Source of the DNA: Streptomyces sp. CG 926
GTDB lineage: Bacteria > Actinomycetota > Actinomycetes > Streptomycetales > Streptomycetaceae
DNA length: 64,000 bases
Direction of reading: 5' to 3'
NCBI RefSeq assembly: GCF_003148825.1
Contig: NZ_QGGZ01000003.1
Coordinates: 186,001 to 250,000 of the forward strand
The position numbers and the translations under genes are program-made. The notes under the pieces are model-generated. The model searched no databases. It saw only the letters and a program-made list of their open reading frames with translations, and was not told the DNA's origin. Each line of letters opens with the position of its first letter. Within the stretch, counting starts at the first letter, position 1. This document shows, in pieces, positions 8,410 through 17,341 of this stretch.

Positions 8410-9621
8410 TCAGAGGGCGCAGCCCTGGCTGTCGACCCGTCGTACGGCGTTCTGGCCGATCCGGATGTCGTCGCGGATCTCGTCCACCGTCAGCACGTAA
8501 CCGGTGTTGGGGTCGTCGAGGGACTTCGCGAAGACGACCCCGTACACCTTGCCGTCGGGCGTCAGCAGCGGTCCGCCGGAGTTGCCCTGGCGGACCGTCG
8601 CGTACAGCGAGTAGACGTCCCGTCGGACGGTACCGCGGTGGTAGATGTCCGGTCCGTTCGCGTTGATCCGACCACGGACGCGGGCCGACCGGACGTCGTA
8701 CGCGCCGTTCTCCGGGAAGCCGGCGACGATCGCGTCGTTGCCGCTCGCCGCGTCCTTCTCGGAGAACTCCAGCACCGGGGCCTTCAGCTTCGGCACGTCC
8801 AGAACGGCGATGTCGCGCGCCCAGTCGTAGAGCACGACCTTGGCGTCGTACAGCTTGCCCTCACCGCCGATCTGCACGGTCGGCTCGTTGACCCCACCGA
8901 CCACATGCGCGTTGGTCATCACCTTGCCAGGCGCGAAGACGAAGCCCGTGCCCTCCAGCACCTTGCTGCAGCTGGGCGCGGTGCCGACGACCTTCACGAT
9001 CGAGCGCTTCGCGACCTCGGCGACGGGGCTGCCGGCGAGCGTCGGGTCGGGCGCCTTGACCTCGGTGATGGGCTCGTTGGAGAAGGGGCTGAACACCTGG
9101 GGGAAGCCGTTGCGCGCGAGGGTGGAGCTGAAGTCCGAGAACCAGGTGTCCGCCTGGTCGGGCAGCACCCGCGAGACGCCGAGGAGGACCTTGGAGTTAC
9201 GGACCTCCTTGCCCACGCTGGGCAGCGCGGTCTGCGCCACCAGCAGCCCGATCAGCCACGCCACGAGCAGCATCGCGACCACGTTGACCAGGGCACCGCC
9301 GGTCGCGTCGAGCGCGCGCGCCGGTGACCAGGTGATCTTGCGGCGGAGTCTGCTCCCGAGATGGGTGGTCAGGGCCTGGCCGATCGAGGCGAAGATGATG
9401 ATCACGACCACGGAGATCACGACGACCGTGGTGGACACCTGGGTGCCGTTGTCCGTCACCCGGTCCCAGACCAGCGGGAGCAGGGACACGGCGATGAGAC
9501 CACCGCCGAGGAAGCCGATCACCGACAGGATGCCGACGACGAACCCCTGGCGGTAGCCGACGATCGCGAACCATACGGCGGCGAGCAGCAACAGGATGTC
9601 CAGCACGTTCACGTGGGCCAC
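8410..9621 (-). CDS. marP: MarP-like membrane-anchored serine protease (CvpA + trypsin-like)
   Basis: 403 residues, GTG start at 9621. The first ~150 residues form four hydrophobic helices of the CvpA/colicin V production type. A chymotrypsin-fold periplasmic domain follows, with the triad visible as His in TNAHVVGG, Asp in ARDIAVLD and Ser in RQGNSGGPL. In mycobacteria the homologue MarP (Rv3671c) is needed for acid and oxidative stress resistance through processing of cell-wall hydrolases; that role is transferred by homology only. The gene begins 4 bp after the stop of the NUDIX gene, as in mycobacteria, so both are probably co-transcribed. It converges with the genes at 6602-8388. Confidence 0.92.
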   Translation of the reverse strand: MAHVNVLDILLLLAAVWFAIVGYRQGFVVGILSVIGFLGGGLIAVSLLPLVWDRVTDNGTQVSTTVVVISVVVIIIFASIGQALTTHLGSRLRRKITWSPARALDATGGALVNVVAMLLVAWLIGLLVAQTALPSVGKEVRNSKVLLGVSRVLPDQADTWFSDFSSTLARNGFPQVFSPFSNEPITEVKAPDPTLAGSPVAEVAKRSIVKVVGTAPSCSKVLEGTGFVFAPGKVMTNAHVVGGVNEPTVQIGGEGKLYDAKVVLYDWARDIAVLDVPKLKAPVLEFSEKDAASGNDAIVAGFPENGAYDVRSARVRGRINANGPDIYHRGTVRRDVYSLYATVRQGNSGGPLLTPDGKVYGVVFAKSLDDPNTGYVLTVDEIRDDIRIGQNAVRRVDSQGCAL

Positions 9622-9625
9622 CGTC

Positions 9626-10348
9626 TCATGCGCGCCAGTCGAGCGGGACCTGCCGTGAGCGGTCCCACGGACGCTCCCAACCCGCGAAGTGCAGGATCCG
9701 GTCGATCACCCCGGCGGTGAATCCCCAGACCAGAGCCGATTCGACGGTGAATCCCGGCCCCAGGTGGCCGCTCGGATGAACGGTCATGACCCGGTGTTCG
9801 GGATCCGTGAGATCGGCCACGGGAACCGTGAAGACCCGCGCCGTCTCGGCGAGGTCCACGGCTCCGACCGGGCTGGGCTCGCGCCACCAGCCGAGGACCG
9901 GGGTCACGACGAACTCGCTGACCGGGATGTAGAGCCGGGGCAGCACACCGAAGAGCTGAACACCGGACGGATCCAGTCCGGTTTCCTCCTCGGCCTCGCG
10001 CAGCGCGGCGCGCAGTGGGCCGGTGGTGTGCGGATCGCCGTCCTCGGGATCCAGCGCGCCCCCGGGGAAGGACGGTTGGCCCGCGTGCGAGCGCAGGGTG
10101 CCGGCGCGCTCCATCAGGAGCAGCTCGGGGCCGCGGGAGCCCTCCCCGAAAAGGACGAGCACGGCGGACTGCCGCCCGCGGCCGTCCTCGGGCGGCAGGA
10201 ACCGGCTGAGCTGCCCCGGCTGGACGGACCGGGCCGCCTCGACGACGGGGTCGAGCCATGCGGGCAGGCCGTCGGTGGTGACGGCCGGGCCGCCGCCCTC
10301 CCGGGCTCCCACCGTGGTTCCGGTCTCGTCCCGTGTACCGCGCGTCAT
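9626..10348 (-). CDS. NUDIX hydrolase, probable CoA pyrophosphatase
   Basis: 240 residues from the ATG at 10348, chosen because GAGGTG precedes it; an in-frame extension upstream to 10519 looks non-coding. The Nudix box lies in the stretch around SFPGGALDPEDGD...ALREAEEETGLDP, and the preceding FLPPE/AVLVLF region fits the CoA-pyrophosphatase subgroup. Such enzymes hydrolyse CoA or oxidised CoA to phosphopantetheine and adenosine diphosphate; substrate is inferred from subgroup. It lies immediately upstream of marP and downstream of nth on the same strand, an order also recalled from M. tuberculosis. Confidence 0.88.
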   Translation of the reverse strand: MTRGTRDETGTTVGAREGGGPAVTTDGLPAWLDPVVEAARSVQPGQLSRFLPPEDGRGRQSAVLVLFGEGSRGPELLLMERAGTLRSHAGQPSFPGGALDPEDGDPHTTGPLRAALREAEEETGLDPSGVQLFGVLPRLYIPVSEFVVTPVLGWWREPSPVGAVDLAETARVFTVPVADLTDPEHRVMTVHPSGHLGPGFTVESALVWGFTAGVIDRILHFAGWERPWDRSRQVPLDWRA

Positions 10349-10526
10349 AGGCACCTCTGTCCGCGTCGTCCTGTCAAGCGCCGTCTCCCACACCGCAAAC
10401 GCGGTCCGGGTACCGATTCGTTCCTGAGCCCCCGGGCGCACGGGCCCGCGAGCCCCCGCAGCCCTGCGTCCCGGGCGCTTCCCGCCCCTCACCCGCCCCT
10501 GTGTGCCCACCGGCCCCATAGGCCCG

Positions 10527-11462
10527 CTACGGCGCCGCCACGGCCCCGCCCAGCGGCGGTGCGGGGAGGCCCGGGTAGTCCGGGGGCGGGGTCAGCCGCT
10601 GGCCGGGCTGACCGCCCTTCTCGTACTTCAGCAGCTTCTTCGCCTTCTCCGGGTCGGTCTCGCCCTCCCCGTACGCCGGGCAGAGCGGGGCGATCGGGCA
10701 GGCCCCGCAGGCGGGCTTGCGGGAATGGCAGATCCGGCGGCCGTGGAAGACGACCCGGTGCGAGAGCATCGTCCACTCGCTCTTCGGGAAGATCGCGCAG
10801 ATCTCGGCCTCGACCTTCTCCGGGTCCTCCTGCTCGGTCAGCTTCCAGCGGCGCACCAGCCGGCCGAAATGGGTGTCCACCGTGATCCCCGGGACACCGA
10901 ACGCATTGCCGAGCACCACGTTCGCGGTCTTGCGGCCCACTCCGGGCAGCGTCACCAGGTCCTCGATCCGGCCCGGCACCTCCCCGCCGAAGTTGTCCCG
11001 CAGGGCCTGCGAGAGGCCGAGCAAGGACCGCGACTTGGCCCGGAAGAACCCGGTCGGCCGGATCAGCTCCTCCAGATCCTCCGGGGCGGCCGCGGCCATG
11101 TCCTCGGGGGTCGGGTAGGCCGCGAAGAGGGCCGGGGTCGTCTGGTTCACCCGCAGATCGGTGGTCTGGGCGGACAGCACCGTCGCGACGAGCAGCTCGA
11201 AGGGATTGCGGAAGTCGAGCTCCGGATGGGCGTACGGATAGATCTCGGCCAGCTCACGGTTGATGCGCCGCGCCCTACGCACCATGGCCAGGCGCGATTC
11301 CGGCTTGACCGACTTCGGTTTCTTGGCCGAAACTTTGCCCTGTGGGGTGGCCGCAGCCCTCGCGGACGTCTTCACTGGGACATGTTCGCCCACGGCAGAA
11401 TTTTGGGGCTCCGTCACTCCGGCGGACCCCTTGGCCTGTGCTCTCACCGGCTTATTGGACAC
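10527..11462 (-). CDS. nth: Endonuclease III (DNA glycosylase/AP lyase)
   Basis: Up to 311 residues from a GTG at 11462. Conserved sequence starts only around residue 50-60, so a later start is possible. The helix-hairpin-helix [14 protein letters not shown] carries the catalytic lysine (GRKTA). The catalytic aspartate is in VDTHFGRL, and the [4Fe-4S] ligands follow C-x6-C-x2-C-x5-C ([17 protein letters not shown]). It excises oxidised pyrimidines in base-excision repair. It is divergent from crp across a 184-bp region. The Pro-rich C-terminal tail is longer than in E. coli. Confidence 0.93.
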   Translation of the reverse strand: MSNKPVRAQAKGSAGVTEPQNSAVGEHVPVKTSARAAATPQGKVSAKKPKSVKPESRLAMVRRARRINRELAEIYPYAHPELDFRNPFELLVATVLSAQTTDLRVNQTTPALFAAYPTPEDMAAAAPEDLEELIRPTGFFRAKSRSLLGLSQALRDNFGGEVPGRIEDLVTLPGVGRKTANVVLGNAFGVPGITVDTHFGRLVRRWKLTEQEDPEKVEAEICAIFPKSEWTMLSHRVVFHGRRICHSRKPACGACPIAPLCPAYGEGETDPEKAKKLLKYEKGGQPGQRLTPPPDYPGLPAPPLGGAVAAP

Positions 11463-11563
11463 CCGGCCAGCCTAAGGCCGGCCGCTGACACCCGCCCGGA
11501 CCTCAGGTAACACCACTCCGATTGGCTTCTCGCCGCACAGCACGCCCGTCCGTCCGGCATCCT

Positions 11564-11579
11564 TGTGATTGATCGCACT
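11564..11579. promoter_or_regulatory. Candidate Crp-type box in the nth-crp divergent region
   Basis: The sequence TGTGATTGATCGCACT has a perfect left half (TGTGA) and a partial right half (GCACT against TCACA) at the correct six-base spacing. It lies 68 bp before the crp start and could serve autoregulation or nth control. This is a motif match only. Confidence 0.4.
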
Positions 11580-11646
11580 GATAGAGCCGTCCGGCAAAAT
11601 GGGGAGCATCGGTCCCCCTGAGCCGGTCGACATAGGAGAGAGACTC

Positions 11647-12321
11647 GTGGACGACGTTCTGCGGCGCGCCCCGCTCTTCGCGGCGCTCGATGACGAGCAG
11701 GCCGCGGAGCTCCGCGCCTCCATGGGCGAGGTGACCCTCGCACGCGGTGACGCCCTGTTCCACGAGGGCGACCCCGGCGACCGGCTGTATGTCGTGACCG
11801 AGGGCAAGGTGAAGCTCCACCGCACCTCCCCCGACGGCCGCGAGAACATGCTGGCCGTCCTCGGCCCCGGCGAGCTGATCGGCGAGCTGTCGCTCTTCGA
11901 CCCGGGCCCGCGTACCGCCACCGCCACCGCGCTGACCGAGGTCAAGCTCCTCGGCCTCGGCCACGGTGACCTCCAGCCCTGGCTCAACGCCCGGCCCGAG
12001 GTCGCGACCGCGCTGCTGCGCGCCGTCGCCCGCCGCCTGCGCAAGACCAACGACCAGATGTCCGACCTGGTCTTCTCCGACGTTCCCGGCCGTGTGGCGC
12101 GGGCGCTCCTCGACCTGTCGCGCCGCTTCGGCGTCCAGTCGGAGGAGGGCATCCACGTGGTGCACGACCTGACGCAGGAGGAGCTCGCACAGCTCGTCGG
12201 CGCCTCGCGCGAGACCGTGAACAAGGCCCTGGCCGACTTCGCGGGCCGCGGCTGGCTGCGCCTGGAGGCCCGTGCGGTCATCCTGCTGGACGTGGAGCGC
12301 CTCGCGAAGCGCTCGCGCTGA
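11647..12321 (+). CDS. crp: Crp/Fnr-family cyclic-nucleotide-responsive regulator
   Basis: 224 residues from the GTG at 11647, chosen for the AGGAGAG six bases upstream and because the product then matches the known Streptomyces Crp length; an in-frame ATG lies 78 bp earlier. The N-terminal cyclic-nucleotide-binding barrel has the phosphate-binding stretch GELIGELSLFDPGPRTAT. The C-terminal winged helix has the recognition helix in ASRETVNKALADF. In S. coelicolor Crp controls germination, growth and secondary metabolism. It is transcribed alone and ends at a strong hairpin. Confidence 0.95.
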   Translation: MDDVLRRAPLFAALDDEQAAELRASMGEVTLARGDALFHEGDPGDRLYVVTEGKVKLHRTSPDGRENMLAVLGPGELIGELSLFDPGPRTATATALTEVKLLGLGHGDLQPWLNARPEVATALLRAVARRLRKTNDQMSDLVFSDVPGRVARALLDLSRRFGVQSEEGIHVVHDLTQEELAQLVGASRETVNKALADFAGRGWLRLEARAVILLDVERLAKRSR

Positions 12322-12342
12322 CGCCGCCGGCCCAGAGCCGTT

Positions 12343-12378
12343 CGTAGGGGTCCTGCCCGCCCGGGCAGGGCCCCTACG
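12343..12378 (+). terminator. Terminator after crp
   Basis: A 17-bp stem, CGTAGGGGTCCTGCCCG pairing with CGGGCAGGGCCCCTACG (one G-U), has almost no loop. It lies about 20 bp after the crp stop. Confidence 0.85.
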
Positions 12379-12479
12379 CGTTCGTCCGGCCCCACAGCGC
12401 ACGGCGCCTATGGGTCCGACCCGCCGACGCACGGCCTCGGCTCGGCCGCCCCGGACCGGCGGCCGGGCACAGTGGAGTC

Positions 12480-13286
12480 ATGGAGCACAGAGGGCTGGAC
12501 GCGTACGGGTACTTCGAGCGGGAGGGGTCCCTCGGGCGGGTGCGGAGCGAGTTCAAGGGGGTCGTGGCGGCCGCACGGGCCCGGACCGCCGAGGCGTACG
12601 GCCGACGGCTGCACAGCGCGTACCTCTACGGGTCCGTACCGCGCGGGACGGCCCGGCCCGGGCGGTCCGACCTCGATCTGCTGCTCGTGCTGCACCATGA
12701 GCCCTCCGACGAGGACCGGGACACCGCCGAGGTGCTCGCCCGTGGGCTCGACGAGGACTTCCCCGAGGTCGACGGGGTCGGCATCCTGCTCCAGGACAAG
12801 GTCGCCGTGCTGAGCGAGGCGGAACGATTCGACCTGGGCTGGTTCCTCGCCTGCCTGTGCACCCCGCTGCTCGGAGCGGACCTGGCCGAGCACCTGCCGC
12901 GCTACCGGCCGGACAGCCTGCTCGCCCGGGAGACCAACGGCGACCTGGCCGAGCTGCTGCCCGGATGGCGGACGCGGGTACGGGAGGCCTCGACCCCCGA
13001 GGAGTACCGCACGCTGAGCCGGATCGTCGCCCGGCGCCTGGTGCGCACCGCCTTCACGCTGGTCATGCCCCGGTGGGGCGGTTGGACCAGCGACCTCGGC
13101 GAATCCGCGGAGATCTTCGGCATGTACTACCCGGAACGCGCCGCACAGATGGAGGCCGCGGCCGCCGTCGCGCTGGATCCCGTCGCGGACCCGCAGGTGC
13201 TGCGGGGTTACGTGGAGGACCTCGGGCCGTGGCTGGCGGACGAGTACACGGCCCGGCACGGCACGAAGACGTCGCGCCGCGGCTGA
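12480..13286 (+). CDS. Nucleotidyltransferase-domain protein
   Basis: 268 residues. The polymerase-beta-type nucleotidyltransferase motif GSVPRGTARPGRSDLDLLLV (about residues 44-63) gives the G-S...D-x-D metal site, and an all-helical C-terminal region follows. Such proteins transfer nucleotides to small molecules or act as toxin-side enzymes; neither substrate nor partner is evident. No HEPN-type partner is adjacent. A GTGGAG ribosome-binding site precedes the ATG. From memory the mycobacterial version of this region lacks this gene, so it is probably a Streptomyces-side insertion between crp and the MBL operon. Confidence 0.75.
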   Translation: MEHRGLDAYGYFEREGSLGRVRSEFKGVVAAARARTAEAYGRRLHSAYLYGSVPRGTARPGRSDLDLLLVLHHEPSDEDRDTAEVLARGLDEDFPEVDGVGILLQDKVAVLSEAERFDLGWFLACLCTPLLGADLAEHLPRYRPDSLLARETNGDLAELLPGWRTRVREASTPEEYRTLSRIVARRLVRTAFTLVMPRWGGWTSDLGESAEIFGMYYPERAAQMEAAAAVALDPVADPQVLRGYVEDLGPWLADEYTARHGTKTSRRG

Positions 13287-13305
13287 GCGTCGGTCCGGGT
13301 CCGGG

Positions 13306-13605
13306 TCAGGCCTTCTCGGCCTCGGCCAGGCGGTCGACGGCCAGCTTGGCCTCCGCCAGGCCCGCGCCGGTGATCCGGCGGTACTCCTTGATCGCCGAGA
13401 TGTGTCGGTCGGCCCTCAGGTGGGCGCGTACCTCGTCCATCCCGGCCGGCTCCGGTTCCTCGATGCCGAAGTGCTCCAGTACCAGGGCCAGTCGCCGCTC
13501 CGTGCGGTCCGCCTGGTGCTGCAGGCTCTGCACCCGAAGGGTCACCGTCGAGGTGATCCATCCGGCCGTCGCGACCAGCACGACCAACAGGAACACGGTG
13601 TTCAT
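13306..13605 (-). CDS. Membrane-anchored protein with ribosomal L7/L12 C-terminal-like motif
   Basis: 99 residues. An N-terminal membrane helix (about 1-20) is followed by a short coiled segment and a C-terminal part that resembles the L7/L12 C-terminal domain, with IKEYRRITGAGLAEAK as the recognisable motif. In L7/L12 this domain binds translation factors. A membrane-tethered copy could dock such factors or simply reuse the fold; function is unknown. Its start overlaps the stop of the MBL gene by 4 bp, making it the last gene of the NUDIX-MBL operon. Confidence 0.75.
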   Translation of the reverse strand: MNTVFLLVVLVATAGWITSTVTLRVQSLQHQADRTERRLALVLEHFGIEEPEPAGMDEVRAHLRADRHISAIKEYRRITGAGLAEAKLAVDRLAEAEKA

Positions 13606-14447
13606 TCAGGCCCTCCCGGGATCAATCCGTGATCTTGAAGGTACTCCAACTGCGCCCGGACGGACCATTCGGCGGCCGGCCACAAGGATCGGTCCACGTC
13701 CGCGTAGACCTGGGCGACGACCGCCTGCGGGGTCAGGCAGCCGTTCTCGACGGCGGTCTCGACCTGGGCGAGCCGGTGGGCCCGGTGGGCCAGGTAGTAC
13801 TCGACGGCGCCCTGCGCGTCCTCCAGGACCGGCCCGTGGCCCGGCAGGACGGTGTGCACCCCGTCGTCCACGGTGAGCGAGCGCAGCCGGCGCAGGGAGT
13901 CCAGGTAGTCCCCGAGGCGGCCGTCGGGGTGGGCGACGACGGTGGTACCGCGACCCAGGATGGTGTCGCCGGTCAGTACGGCCCGGTCGGCGGGCAGGTG
14001 GAAGCAGAGCGAGTCGCTGGTGTGGCCGGGGGTCGCCACCACGCGCAGCTCCAGCCCGCCGGTCCGGATCACGTCACCGGCGCCCAGGCCCTCGTCCCCC
14101 AGGCGCAGGGCCGGATCCAGGGCGCGGACCTTCGTACGGGTGAGCTCGGCGAAGCGACCGGCGCCCTCGGCGTGGTCGGGGTGGCCGTGGGTGAGCAGGG
14201 TGAGGGCGATCCGCTTGCCCGCCTGCTCGGCGGTGGCGATGACCGCCCGCAGGTGTATGTCGTCCAGCGGGCCGGGATCGATCACGACGGCGAGGTCGGA
14301 TCCGGGCTCCGACACCAGCCAGGTGTTGGTGCCGTCGAGGGTCATCGCGGAGGCGTTGGGAGCCAGGACGTTCACCGCGCGGGCGGTCGCCGGGCCCGAG
14401 GTGACGACTCCGCGGGGCTGTCCGGGCAGTGCGGCGGCGTCGGTCAT
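13602..14447 (-). CDS. MBL-fold metallo-hydrolase
   Basis: 281 residues from the ATG at 14447. The Zn-binding motif THGHPDHAEG, the following aspartate/histidine region (ATPGHTSDSL) and GDTILGRG are typical of the glyoxalase II/beta-lactamase-like superfamily, close to the LACTB2 type. The reaction is hydrolytic, possibly on a thioester, phosphodiester or RNA; the substrate is not evident. It overlaps the NUDIX stop upstream and the L7/L12-like start downstream by 4 bp each, so all three are translationally coupled. From memory M. tuberculosis has an MBL protein at the equivalent position near crp. Confidence 0.88.
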   Translation of the reverse strand: MTDAAALPGQPRGVVTSGPATARAVNVLAPNASAMTLDGTNTWLVSEPGSDLAVVIDPGPLDDIHLRAVIATAEQAGKRIALTLLTHGHPDHAEGAGRFAELTRTKVRALDPALRLGDEGLGAGDVIRTGGLELRVVATPGHTSDSLCFHLPADRAVLTGDTILGRGTTVVAHPDGRLGDYLDSLRRLRSLTVDDGVHTVLPGHGPVLEDAQGAVEYYLAHRAHRLAQVETAVENGCLTPQAVVAQVYADVDRSLWPAAEWSVRAQLEYLQDHGLIPGGPE

Positions 14448-15361
14448 GCGGGGCCTCCGGGGCCGGCGGGACGTCCGGGGCGGACGCGCTTGGTGAACTC
14501 GTCGTGCCCCGGCCAGCTGAGCACCAGCTCGCCGTCCTCCAGCGTGGCCTGGGCCAGCACCGGGGCGAGGTCCTGCTCGGCCGCGGCGGCGAGCGCGCCC
14601 GCGGCGCTCCCGTACGGCTCCAGCGACCGCAGCGTGGAGATGGTGGGCGGCATCATCAGCAGCTCGCCCTTGTCGTACCCGGCGGCCGCGTCCGTGGGCC
14701 GGATCCACACGGTCCGGTCGGCCTCGGTGGAGGCGTTGCGGGTGCGCTGGCCCTCGGGGAGAGCGGCGACGAAGAACCAGGTGTCGTAGCGGCGCGGCTC
14801 GAACTCGGGGGTGATCCAGCGCGCCCAGGCGCCCAGCAGGTCCGAGCGCAGCCGCAGACCGCGGCGGTCGAGGAACTCCGCGAAGGACAGCTCCCGCGCC
14901 ACGAGGGCCTGCCGGTCGGCCTCCCAGTCGTCCGCGGTGGTATCACCGACGACCTCGTCCGGGGTCTGCCCGGCGAGCAGGACGCCCGCCTCCTCGAAGG
15001 TCTCCCGTACGGCGCCGCAGACGATGGCCTGGGCGGTGAGGGGATCGGTTCCGAGCCGGGCGGCCCAGTCCTCCCGGGAGGGACCCGCCCAGCCGACCTG
15101 GTGCTCCTCGTCGCGCGGATCGACCCCACCGCCCGGATAGGCGTACGCGCCCCCGGCGAAGGCCATGGAGGCCCGTCTGCGCAGCATGTGCACGGCGGGA
15201 CCCTCGGGGGTGTCGCGCAGGAGCATCACGGTGGCGGCGCGCCGCGGCTGCACCGGGACGAGCGAGCCGTCCGCGAGCGCGCGGATGCGGTCGGGCCACT
15301 CCGGCGGGTACCACTGGCCTCCGGCGGGGGGCTGCTGCTGTCCATGCTGACCATTCGGCAT
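14444..15361 (-). CDS. NUDIX hydrolase with inserted Nudix box (NUDT19-like)
   Basis: 305 residues. The Nudix signature is split: a PGGGVDPRDEE segment, an insert of about 30 residues, then RETFEEAGVLL. This is the arrangement seen in NUDT7/NUDT19-type acyl-CoA pyrophosphohydrolases. The C-terminal half is family-typical for actinobacterial members. Substrate is inferred as a nucleotide-linked molecule, possibly CoA derivatives. It is the first gene of a three-gene operon with the MBL hydrolase and the L7/L12-like protein. Confidence 0.85.
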   Translation of the reverse strand: MPNGQHGQQQPPAGGQWYPPEWPDRIRALADGSLVPVQPRRAATVMLLRDTPEGPAVHMLRRRASMAFAGGAYAYPGGGVDPRDEEHQVGWAGPSREDWAARLGTDPLTAQAIVCGAVRETFEEAGVLLAGQTPDEVVGDTTADDWEADRQALVARELSFAEFLDRRGLRLRSDLLGAWARWITPEFEPRRYDTWFFVAALPEGQRTRNASTEADRTVWIRPTDAAAGYDKGELLMMPPTISTLRSLEPYGSAAGALAAAAEQDLAPVLAQATLEDGELVLSWPGHDEFTKRVRPGRPAGPGGPA

Positions 15362-15491
15362 GGCCGGATGCTACGGCCATCCGGCCCGATGTTCGAGGGT
15401 CCCCCGTCGCGGGTGGCCGGCGCGGTGGCCTGCACGGGTGGTCGGCGCGATGGCCGGCGCGGGCGATCCCGCGCCCGGGGCAGCACGCGGA

Positions 15492-15527
15492 ACGGGCCGG
15501 GACGCGCGCGTGCGCGTCCCGGCCCGT
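15492..15527 (-). terminator. Terminator after ridA-DUF4177
   Basis: Perfect 16-bp arms (15492-15507 and 15512-15527) surround a GCGT tetraloop. It lies about 25 bp beyond the RidA stop. Nothing else is seen in 15362-15552 beyond this hairpin and the probable promoter of the NUDIX operon. Confidence 0.88.
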
Positions 15528-15552
15528 CCCTGCGGAACCCACCCCGAAGGGA

Positions 15553-16023
15553 TCAGGCTCCGGCGACCAGCTCCACCTGGATCTCGACCTCGACCGGGGC
15601 GTCCAGCGGCAGGACCGCCACGCCGACGGCGCTGCGGGCGTGGACGCCCTTCTCGCCGAGGACCTCGCCCAGCAGCTCGCTCGCACCGTTCAGCACGCCG
15701 GGCTGGGCCGTGAAGTCGGGGGCGGAGGCGACGAAGCCGACGACCTTCACGACACGCGCGATCTTGTCGAGGTCACCGACGACCGACTTGACGGCGGCCA
15801 GGGCGTTCAGCGCGCAGATCGCCGCCAGCTCCTTGGCCTGCTCCGCCGAGACCTCGGCGCCGACCTTGCCGGTGATCGGCATGCTGCCCTTGACCATCGG
15901 GAGCTGGCCCGCGGTGAAGACGTACGAGCCCGACCGCACGGCCGGCTGGTACGCGGCCAGCGGCGGGACGACGCCCGGGAGCGTCAGGCCGAGCTCGGCC
16001 AGCTTCGCCTCTACGGCACTCAT
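15553..16023 (-). CDS. RidA family protein (YjgF/YER057c/UK114)
   Basis: 156 residues with the RidA fold signature (YVFTAGQLPM, the central DLDKIARVVKV helix, and the C-terminal EIQVELVA strand). Most family members deaminate reactive enamine/imine intermediates; the usual catalytic arginine near the C-terminus is not obvious here, so activity may differ. It overlaps the DUF4177 stop by 4 bp and is coupled to it. The same pair lies beside the ArsA-like ATPases in mycobacteria, from memory. Confidence 0.88.
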   Translation of the reverse strand: MSAVEAKLAELGLTLPGVVPPLAAYQPAVRSGSYVFTAGQLPMVKGSMPITGKVGAEVSAEQAKELAAICALNALAAVKSVVGDLDKIARVVKVVGFVASAPDFTAQPGVLNGASELLGEVLGEKGVHARSAVGVAVLPLDAPVEVEIQVELVAGA

Positions 16024-16181
16024 GCCTTCTCCCGCTTGAGGTAGGCCACGAGCTGCTCGGGGTTGTTCGGGCCGGGCACGACCTGGACGAGCTCCCAGCC
16101 GTCCTCGCCCCAGGTGTCCAGGATCTGCTTGGTGGCGTGAACCAGCAGCGGGACCGTCGCATATTCGAACTTCTTGGTCAT
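16020..16181 (-). CDS. Small DUF4177-type protein
   Basis: 53 residues starting MTKKFEYATV, with the motif WGEDGWELVQVVP that defines the family. The start at 16181 is chosen because the upstream in-frame extension does not look coding. Function is unknown. It is the first gene of a two-gene unit with RidA and is divergent from the Get3-like pair across about 175 bp, so it may share regulatory sequence with it. Confidence 0.82.
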   Translation of the reverse strand: MTKKFEYATVPLLVHATKQILDTWGEDGWELVQVVPGPNNPEQLVAYLKREKA

Positions 16182-16357
16182 GGGAGCGAGGGTAGTGCCT
16201 GTCGTGCGGGCCGCATGCCGCGCCCGGAAGCGACGGCCGGACACCTCACCCGAGCAGGCGTCGAGCCGGCCCGACGTAACGGAGCTCACCCCCGAACACT
16301 CCGGCAGAACCACCCGGCACCACCGGAGTCGAACCGAAGGAATTAGGCTCGGACGCT

Positions 16358-17341
16358 GTGAGCAGGCTCCAGGTGGTCAGCGGCAAGGGCGGCACCGGCA
16401 AGACCACGGTCGCCGCAGCACTCGCGCTTGCCCTCGCACGCGAGGGCGGCCGGACTCTTCTGGTGGAGGTCGAGGGCAGGCAGGGGCTCGCGCAGCTCTT
16501 CGGCGCCGAGGCACTCCCCTACGAGGAACGGAAGATCGCCGTGGCGCCCGGCGGGGGCGGTGAGGTCTACGCGCTCGCCATCGACGCCGAACGGGCGCTG
16601 CTGGACTACCTCCAGATGTTCTACAAGCTCGGCTCGGCCGGCCGCGCGCTCAAGAAGCTCGGCGCCATCGACTTCGCGACGACCATCGCCCCGGGGCTGC
16701 GCGACGTGCTGCTGACCGGCAAGGCGTGCGAGGCGGTACGCCGCAAGGACAAGGCCGGCCGGTACGTCTACGACCACGTGATCATGGACGCGCCGCCGAC
16801 CGGGCGGATCACCCGGTTCCTTAACGTCAACGACGAGGTGGCGGGCCTGGCCCGGTTCGGGCCGATCCACAACCAGGCCCAGGCCGTCATGAAGGTCCTC
16901 AAGTCCCCCGAGACGGCCGTGCACCTGGTCACCCTCCTGGAGGAGATGCCCGTCCAGGAAACCGCGGACGGCATCGAGGAGCTGCGCCGGGCCGGCCTGC
17001 CCGTCGGGCGGGTCGTCGTGAACATGGTCCGGCCGCACCACCTGGACGAGGACACCCTGCGCACCGCGGCCGGCGACCACCGCGCCGAGGTGGCGAAGGC
17101 GCTGTCCCGGGCGGGTCTCGGCGGGGCGCGCCGTGGCGGGCTGGCCGAGCGGCTGGTGGACCCGCTGCTCACGCAGGCCGCCGAGCACGCGAGCCGGGTG
17201 GAGCTGGAGCGCGCGCAGCGCTCCGTACTGGCGGGGCTGGACCTGCCGACGTACGAACTGCCGCTGCTCGGCGCGGGGATGGATCTGGCCGGGCTCTACG
17301 CGCTGGCCAAGGAATTGCGGAAGCAGTCGGTGGCCGAATGA
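16358..17341 (+). CDS. ArsA/Get3-like ATPase, subunit with full deviant Walker A
   Basis: 327 residues, GTG start. The P-loop GKGGTGKTT (residues 9-17) contains the intersubunit 'signature' lysine K10 as well as K15. Switch motifs include the VIMDAPPTG stretch. ArsA/Get3 proteins are dimeric ATPases that move anions or membrane-protein clients; the actinobacterial pair has no ArsB partner here. The homologous mycobacterial pair (Rv3679/Rv3680) has been reported to form a complex and affect the cell envelope, from memory. It overlaps the next gene by 4 bp, which fits a hetero-oligomer. Confidence 0.9.
   Translation: MSRLQVVSGKGGTGKTTVAAALALALAREGGRTLLVEVEGRQGLAQLFGAEALPYEERKIAVAPGGGGEVYALAIDAERALLDYLQMFYKLGSAGRALKKLGAIDFATTIAPGLRDVLLTGKACEAVRRKDKAGRYVYDHVIMDAPPTGRITRFLNVNDEVAGLARFGPIHNQAQAVMKVLKSPETAVHLVTLLEEMPVQETADGIEELRRAGLPVGRVVVNMVRPHHLDEDTLRTAAGDHRAEVAKALSRAGLGGARRGGLAERLVDPLLTQAAEHASRVELERAQRSVLAGLDLPTYELPLLGAGMDLAGLYALAKELRKQSVAE

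Noticed and set aside
12480..13286. Toxin-antitoxin (nucleotidyltransferase/HEPN) pair
   Set aside because: Only the nucleotidyltransferase is present; the neighbour downstream is on the other strand and has an L7/L12-like motif, not HEPN.
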